From NCBI GenBank assembly GCA_005792865.1, contig SXQR01000005.1, positions 1 to 9,496 of the forward strand: a DNA stretch of 9,496 nucleotides. Reading direction: 5' to 3'. A program made the position numbers and the translations under genes. Under the pieces are notes generated by a model. That model worked only from the letters and a program-made list of their open reading frames with translations, did no database searches and had not been told where the DNA came from. Shown here one piece after another: positions 6,067 through 9,496 of the stretch. Each line of letters opens with the position of its first letter. Positions within the stretch are counted from its first letter, which is position 1. Origin of the DNA: Flavobacterium sp. (GTDB lineage: Bacteria; Bacteroidota; Bacteroidia; Flavobacteriales; Flavobacteriaceae).

Positions 6067-6934
6067 ATTTCTTCCGCATCGCCTCCAGCATATCCCAAAG
6101 TTCTGCCGGCACCTGCTCGAGCATGTTGAACTGGCCTGCGCCCTTGAGCCACTCGCCGCCGTCGATGGTGATGACCTCACCGTTGAGGTAGGCCGAGAAA
6201 TCCGAAACCAGGTAGGCCGCAAGATTGGCCAGTTCCTGATGGTTTCCCACGCGGCCCAGCGGCACTTTTTTGGCCAGGTCGAATTTTTCCTTGAGATCTC
6301 CCGGTAGCAGCCTGTCCCACGCACCCTGGGTAGGGAAGGGTCCGGGCGCGATCGCGTTGGACCGGATGCCGTATTTGGCCCACTCCACGGCAAGGCTTCG
6401 GGTCATGGCCAGGACGCCTGCCTTCGCGGTGGCACTGGGCACGACGTAAGCCGAACCCGTCCAGGTATAGGTGGTGACGATGTTGAGGACCGTGGCCGAT
6501 GCCTGTTTGGTATCGATCCAGTGTTTGCCGAAAGCGAGCGTACAGTTCTTGGAACCTTTCAGGACAATGTCAATGATGGTGTCGAAGGCGTTAGCCGAAA
6601 GCCGTTCGGTTGGCGAAATGAAATTGCCCGCAGCGTTGTTGAGCAGTACGTCCACCCTGCCAAACCTTTCCAGCACCGTGGCCAGCATCGCCTCGACCTG
6701 GTGATAATGCCGCACGTCGCAGGCAACCGGCAGGCATTTTCCGCCCGTCGTGTTTTCCAGTTCCGACGCGGTTTGCGTGAGTTTTTCGATGTCCCTGGAG
6801 GTGATGGCAACGTTGGCGCCAAGCTCCATGAAATATTGCGTCATCGATTTCCCGAGTCCGCTCCCGCCACCGGTGACCACAATTGTTTTTCCCTCAAGCG
6901 CGCCGTCGCGCAGCATCTTTTGGCTAAAATCCAT
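6065..6934 (-). CDS. Short-chain dehydrogenase, 2,4-dienoyl-CoA reductase type
   Basis: A 289-residue Rossmann-fold oxidoreductase. The cofactor loop is TGGGSGLG at residues 21-28, followed by SRD at 46-48 (an Arg at the end of strand 2 favours NADPH), CDV at 72-74 and NNAAG at 99-103. The classical YxxxK motif is absent: the aligned site reads SATAK (167-171), with Tyr156 eleven residues earlier. This is the arrangement of mammalian mitochondrial 2,4-dienoyl-CoA reductase, where Tyr199, Ser210 and Lys214 occupy the same spacing within a very similar VVPSA-AKAGV context. The likely reaction is NADPH-dependent reduction of dienoyl-CoA during unsaturated fatty acid beta-oxidation. I chose ATG at 6934-6932 (MDFSQKML), as in family proteins; the frame stays open to 7138, but that extension is proline/charge-rich, runs over the divergent kinase start and lacks family similarity. 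A promoter candidate just upstream supports the short start. It is transcribed alone, 258 nt before parA. Confidence 0.88.
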   Translation of the reverse strand: MDFSQKMLRDGALEGKTIVVTGGGSGLGKSMTQYFMELGANVAITSRDIEKLTQTASELENTTGGKCLPVACDVRHYHQVEAMLATVLERFGRVDVLLNNAAGNFISPTERLSANAFDTIIDIVLKGSKNCTLAFGKHWIDTKQASATVLNIVTTYTWTGSAYVVPSATAKAGVLAMTRSLAVEWAKYGIRSNAIAPGPFPTQGAWDRLLPGDLKEKFDLAKKVPLGRVGNHQELANLAAYLVSDFSAYLNGEVITIDGGEWLKGAGQFNMLEQVPAELWDMLEAMRKK

Positions 6935-7029
6935 GGTAATTTTTTTTGAAAGATACCCCGATTGCCCCTGTGCCGCAAGCGGGTACAAAAAATATTTTCG
7001 CAAGGGAACTTTTCGTAATTTACGTGGCC
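6935..7029. promoter_or_regulatory. Divergent spacer between dehydrogenase and histidine kinase
   Basis: These 95 nt separate the start codons of two divergent genes and must hold both promoters unless either extends into coding DNA. The half near the dehydrogenase has a good promoter match (separate entry). Towards the kinase, TATTTTCG at 6993-7000 resembles a -7 element about 30 nt before the ATG, but no TTG sits at the proper distance, so the kinase promoter is not resolved. No convincing operator palindrome was seen. Confidence 0.4.
6948..6978 (-). promoter_or_regulatory. Candidate promoter of the dienoyl-CoA reductase-like gene
   Basis: On the minus strand, TTG at 6978-6976 is followed after 20 nt by TATCTTTC at 6955-6948, one base off the Bacteroidota -7 consensus TAnnTTTG. 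The -7 element lies 13 nt upstream of the ATG at 6934, so the leader would be very short, only a few bases to about ten. This position also argues that translation starts at 6934 and not further upstream at 7138. Confidence 0.4.
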
Positions 7030-9496
7030 ATGAAAACCGCCAGCCAACCCGCTCCGTTCCATCATCTTGAGCCTGCCAAACCATGGCCGATGGCGGCAGC
7101 GGTTCTTTCGGGTCCGGATATGGTAGTTGAATCGGCATCGAAGCCTTTCCTGAACTTGATGGGGCTGGAAAAACTTATCCGGGGTTTAAAGCTCAGCGAT
7201 TCGCGGGATGGGATTTTCGGGTCGATTGCCAGGCGGATTGGGGCAGGAGATGTGGATTTTAGTGAAATATTGGCCGCGAGAGACGGTGATATCCTGGAGG
7301 CGGACGTGCAAATGATGGACAGCCCCGACGGTGCGAAAATTTTCGTGCGCGTGAGGCCGGCCAAGTTGGCTGTTTCGTCGCCCGAAGTCCTCGAATCCCT
7401 TCTCGACACTGCGGGAGTAGGCTATGCATTCATCGACAGGGAAGGGCGGTATTGCCGGATCAGCGGCCCCCTGGCACAAATCAATGGTTTTTCACCTGAA
7501 GATCACATCGGGAAGACCCTTGAAGAAATAATCCCTTCGGGTGCCGCGGCCATCCGGGCGATCATTGAAAAAGTATTTGAGACCGGCGAACCCTTTGTAA
7601 ATATTGAGGTGTCAGGGGAGCGGCCAACCTCGCCCATCGATACTGGTTATTGGCAGGTCAGTTACAATCCCGTTCGCGACACCCACGGCAATGTCAGGTA
7701 TGTCGGTGCCGTAGTGTCGGAAATTACCGAACGCAAGCTCGCCGAGAAAAATCTGCGCGAGAGCGAGCAACGCTTCCGGTCCCTCGCCGAAAATTCACCG
7801 GATATCATCATCCGCCACGGTCGGGACCTTAAATACATGTACGTCAGCCCGCAAATCGAAAAATATCTGGGCATTCCGCCCGATGACTTCATTGGCAAAT
7901 CATATCGTGAAATGGGATTCCCCGAAGAGCAGGCGGCGTTTTTTGACACGCATCTTCAAGAAGTGTTTGAAACCGGAAGGCAATTCGATGTGGAATTCTC
8001 CATGAATGACGGTGCACTCAACATCTATTCGCGGCTTGTTCCCGAGTTTGACGACGACGGAAATGTCAAATCGGTGATGGTGCTCAATACAGAGGTAACG
8101 GCACGTCGCAAAAATGAAGCGCAGCTCCTCAAGGCCCGTGAGCAGCAGGAAAGCACGCTGTCGATCCTGCAATCGTTGTTGGAAAACGCGCCCATCGGTT
8201 TTGCCTTTTATGACGAGGAACACCGGTATGTCCGCATCAACCGCGTCCTGGCGGAAATCAATGGGCATTCGGTGGACTATCACATTGGCAAGCGCATCGC
8301 CGATGTCGTACCGGAGCTCGCCAACGAAGCGGGTGCGGCGATCGACGGCGTGTTCCGGACCGGAATCGCGGTAATGGATTATGAGATTTCCGGCGAGACG
8401 CCCAAACATCCGGGGCAACGCAGGCATTGGCTGACCGGGTTCTATCCGGTTTTCAAACAGGGCAGCACAGAGGTGGATTTTGTGGGAATCGTCGTGCACG
8501 AAATCACCGAGCGAAAGGAGGCCGAGGCACGCATCCGCGAAAGCGAGAGCAGGTTCAGGCTGTTGGCCGAAACACTGCCGCAGATGGTATGGACGCTCGA
8601 TGCCCACGGCCTGATCGATTGGACTTCCCGTCAATGGGAAGAATATTGTGGCATTAAACACGCTTCGATAGCCTGGGATTACATGATCCATCCCGAGGAT
8701 CGGGCGGGCAGCGAAAAGGCTTGGATCCAGGCATTTCGCACGGGGAAGCCGCTTACACAGGAACTTAGGTTGCGCAACAAGGCGGGCGAATATCGCTATC
8801 ATACATCGGTTGCCATGCCGGCAAAGGATTCTTCAGGCAAAATCTTGAAATGGGTCGGGGCGCTGACCGACGTCCATGATCGCCACAGTTTTGCCGAAGA
8901 ACTGCAATTGCAGGTCGAGACCAGAACCTCCGAACTTCGCAATGCCGAATCCTTCCTGGAGACGGTCCTGGATTCTTCGGTTGAACTCGTCGCAAGTTTT
9001 GACCTGGACCTCAATTATACGTTTGTCAACCGCGGAACCTGCGAGTTCCTGGGACACGATCGCAAAGACATCATCGGCCGGAACCTCTTTGATATTTCGC
9101 CCAAACTTCGCGATTCCAAGGTGCACCATGACCTGTTGAGTGCCATCCAGGGCAATCGCATCCACGATCCGCGGCGCGCGGTCTTGAGCAGGCCGGGTAC
9201 TTTTGTAGAGAATTTCATTATTCCGATCAAGGAAAACGGAAAAGTGACCGGCATCGTTACGCTTTCACGCGATATCTCCGAAATCCTCAGCCTGACCGAA
9301 AAACTAAGCCGGATGGTCACCGAATTGCAGCGCTCCAATGAAGACCTCCAGCAGTTTGCGCACGTTGCCTCGCATGATCTCAAGGAGCCGGTGCGCAAAG
9401 CGCTGACCTTTGGCAGCAGGCTTCGCGAGGAATACAGCGACGTCTTGCCGGAAAGGGCAAAGCTCTATATTGGCAAGATGGAAGGTGCTGCGGGCC
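7030..9496 (+). CDS. Multi-PAS sensor histidine kinase (3' end outside window)
   Basis: From ATG 7030 the frame runs open for 822 codons to the window end with no stop. No signal peptide or membrane helix is seen, so it is a cytoplasmic sensor. PAS-like modules, approximate residues: a degenerate one at 20-113; 116-236 (GVGYAFIDREGRY, closing ITERK 232-236); 246-361 (SEQRFRSLAENSPDIII, closing VTARRK); 378-496 (LLENAPIGFAFYDEEHRY, closing ITERK 492-496); 505-617 (SRFRLLAETLPQMVWTLD, with HPED and the WVGALTDV ending of PAS_3/PAC type); and 640-752. Probable signalling helices link them at about 618-640 and 753-776. The HisKA box FAHVASHDLKEPVRK follows, with phospho-accepting His782 (codon 9373-9375). 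The ATPase domain lies beyond the window. It would autophosphorylate in response to signals read by the PAS modules and pass phosphate to an unknown regulator. The start is the first in-frame ATG after a stop at 6937-6939; GTG 7024 is a possible alternative. Confidence 0.93.
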   Translation, partial: MKTASQPAPFHHLEPAKPWPMAAAVLSGPDMVVESASKPFLNLMGLEKLIRGLKLSDSRDGIFGSIARRIGAGDVDFSEILAARDGDILEADVQMMDSPDGAKIFVRVRPAKLAVSSPEVLESLLDTAGVGYAFIDREGRYCRISGPLAQINGFSPEDHIGKTLEEIIPSGAAAIRAIIEKVFETGEPFVNIEVSGERPTSPIDTGYWQVSYNPVRDTHGNVRYVGAVVSEITERKLAEKNLRESEQRFRSLAENSPDIIIRHGRDLKYMYVSPQIEKYLGIPPDDFIGKSYREMGFPEEQAAFFDTHLQEVFETGRQFDVEFSMNDGALNIYSRLVPEFDDDGNVKSVMVLNTEVTARRKNEAQLLKAREQQESTLSILQSLLENAPIGFAFYDEEHRYVRINRVLAEINGHSVDYHIGKRIADVVPELANEAGAAIDGVFRTGIAVMDYEISGETPKHPGQRRHWLTGFYPVFKQGSTEVDFVGIVVHEITERKEAEARIRESESRFRLLAETLPQMVWTLDAHGLIDWTSRQWEEYCGIKHASIAWDYMIHPEDRAGSEKAWIQAFRTGKPLTQELRLRNKAGEYRYHTSVAMPAKDSSGKILKWVGALTDVHDRHSFAEELQLQVETRTSELRNAESFLETVLDSSVELVASFDLDLNYTFVNRGTCEFLGHDRKDIIGRNLFDISPKLRDSKVHHDLLSAIQGNRIHDPRRAVLSRPGTFVENFIIPIKENGKVTGIVTLSRDISEILSLTEKLSRMVTELQRSNEDLQQFAHVASHDLKEPVRKALTFGSRLREEYSDVLPERAKLYIGKMEGAAG

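Noticed and set aside
6935..7138. 68-residue N-terminal extension of the dehydrogenase to an ATG at 7138
   Set aside because: The extension lacks SDR similarity, crosses the divergent spacer and the start of the kinase gene, and a promoter candidate lies inside it just upstream of the internal ATG at 6934.
7900..8802. 300-codon minus-strand frame opposite the histidine kinase
   Set aside because: It is antisense to clear PAS-domain coding sequence, its translation resembles no family I know, and long shadow frames are expected at this base composition.

Overview
The window looks like chromosomal DNA from a member of the Bacteroidota, most likely Flavobacteriaceae. The evidence is the gene set and order (endonuclease/exonuclease/phosphatase protein, WbqC, long-form LepB, DapB, DUF5683 protein, ParB, ParA), the Flavobacteriia-style sequences of LepB, WbqC and the DUF5683 protein, and promoter-like sequences that fit the Bacteroidota pattern TTG-N19/20-TAnnTTTG rather than the E. 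coli sigma70 pattern. Base composition looks near half G+C in genes, which is high for a flavobacterium, while the spacers are A+T-rich. No genus can be named from the sequence alone.

Layout. 1-609 (+): the C-terminal part of an endonuclease/exonuclease/phosphatase family protein, cut by the window edge. It converges with, and overlaps by 8 nt, a minus-strand block that runs (in transcription order) parA (5806-5039), parB (5036-4134), a DUF5683 envelope protein (4141-3590), dapB (3593-2889), lepB (2827-1283) and a WbqC family gene (1213-602). The first four genes are separated by 2 nt or overlap by 4-8 nt and can be read as one operon. Gaps of 61 and 69 nt before lepB and the WbqC gene show no convincing promoter or terminator, so the whole block may be one transcript. 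A promoter candidate lies just upstream of parA. Upstream of that, 5807-6064 (the longest gene-free stretch, 258 nt) holds A+T-rich short repeats and a perfect 22-nt inverted repeat.

6065-6934 (-) is a short-chain dehydrogenase whose active site is of the 2,4-dienoyl-CoA reductase type. A 95-nt divergent spacer (6935-7029) separates it from a plus-strand gene starting at 7030 that stays open to the window end: a large soluble histidine kinase with about six PAS domains, cut just after the phospho-accepting histidine region.

Functionally the minus-strand block joins chromosome partition (ParA/ParB), lysine/diaminopimelate supply for peptidoglycan (DapB), protein export (LepB) and an uncharacterised envelope protein (DUF5683). 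This is a housekeeping neighbourhood, not a defence or mobile island. I see no rRNA, tRNA, CRISPR array, insertion sequence or phage gene, and no evidence for a previously undescribed multi-gene system. The points worth a second look are the non-ATG, translationally overlapped starts, the repeat-rich spacer upstream of parA, the DUF5683 gene embedded in the partition/cell-wall operon, and the many-PAS kinase.
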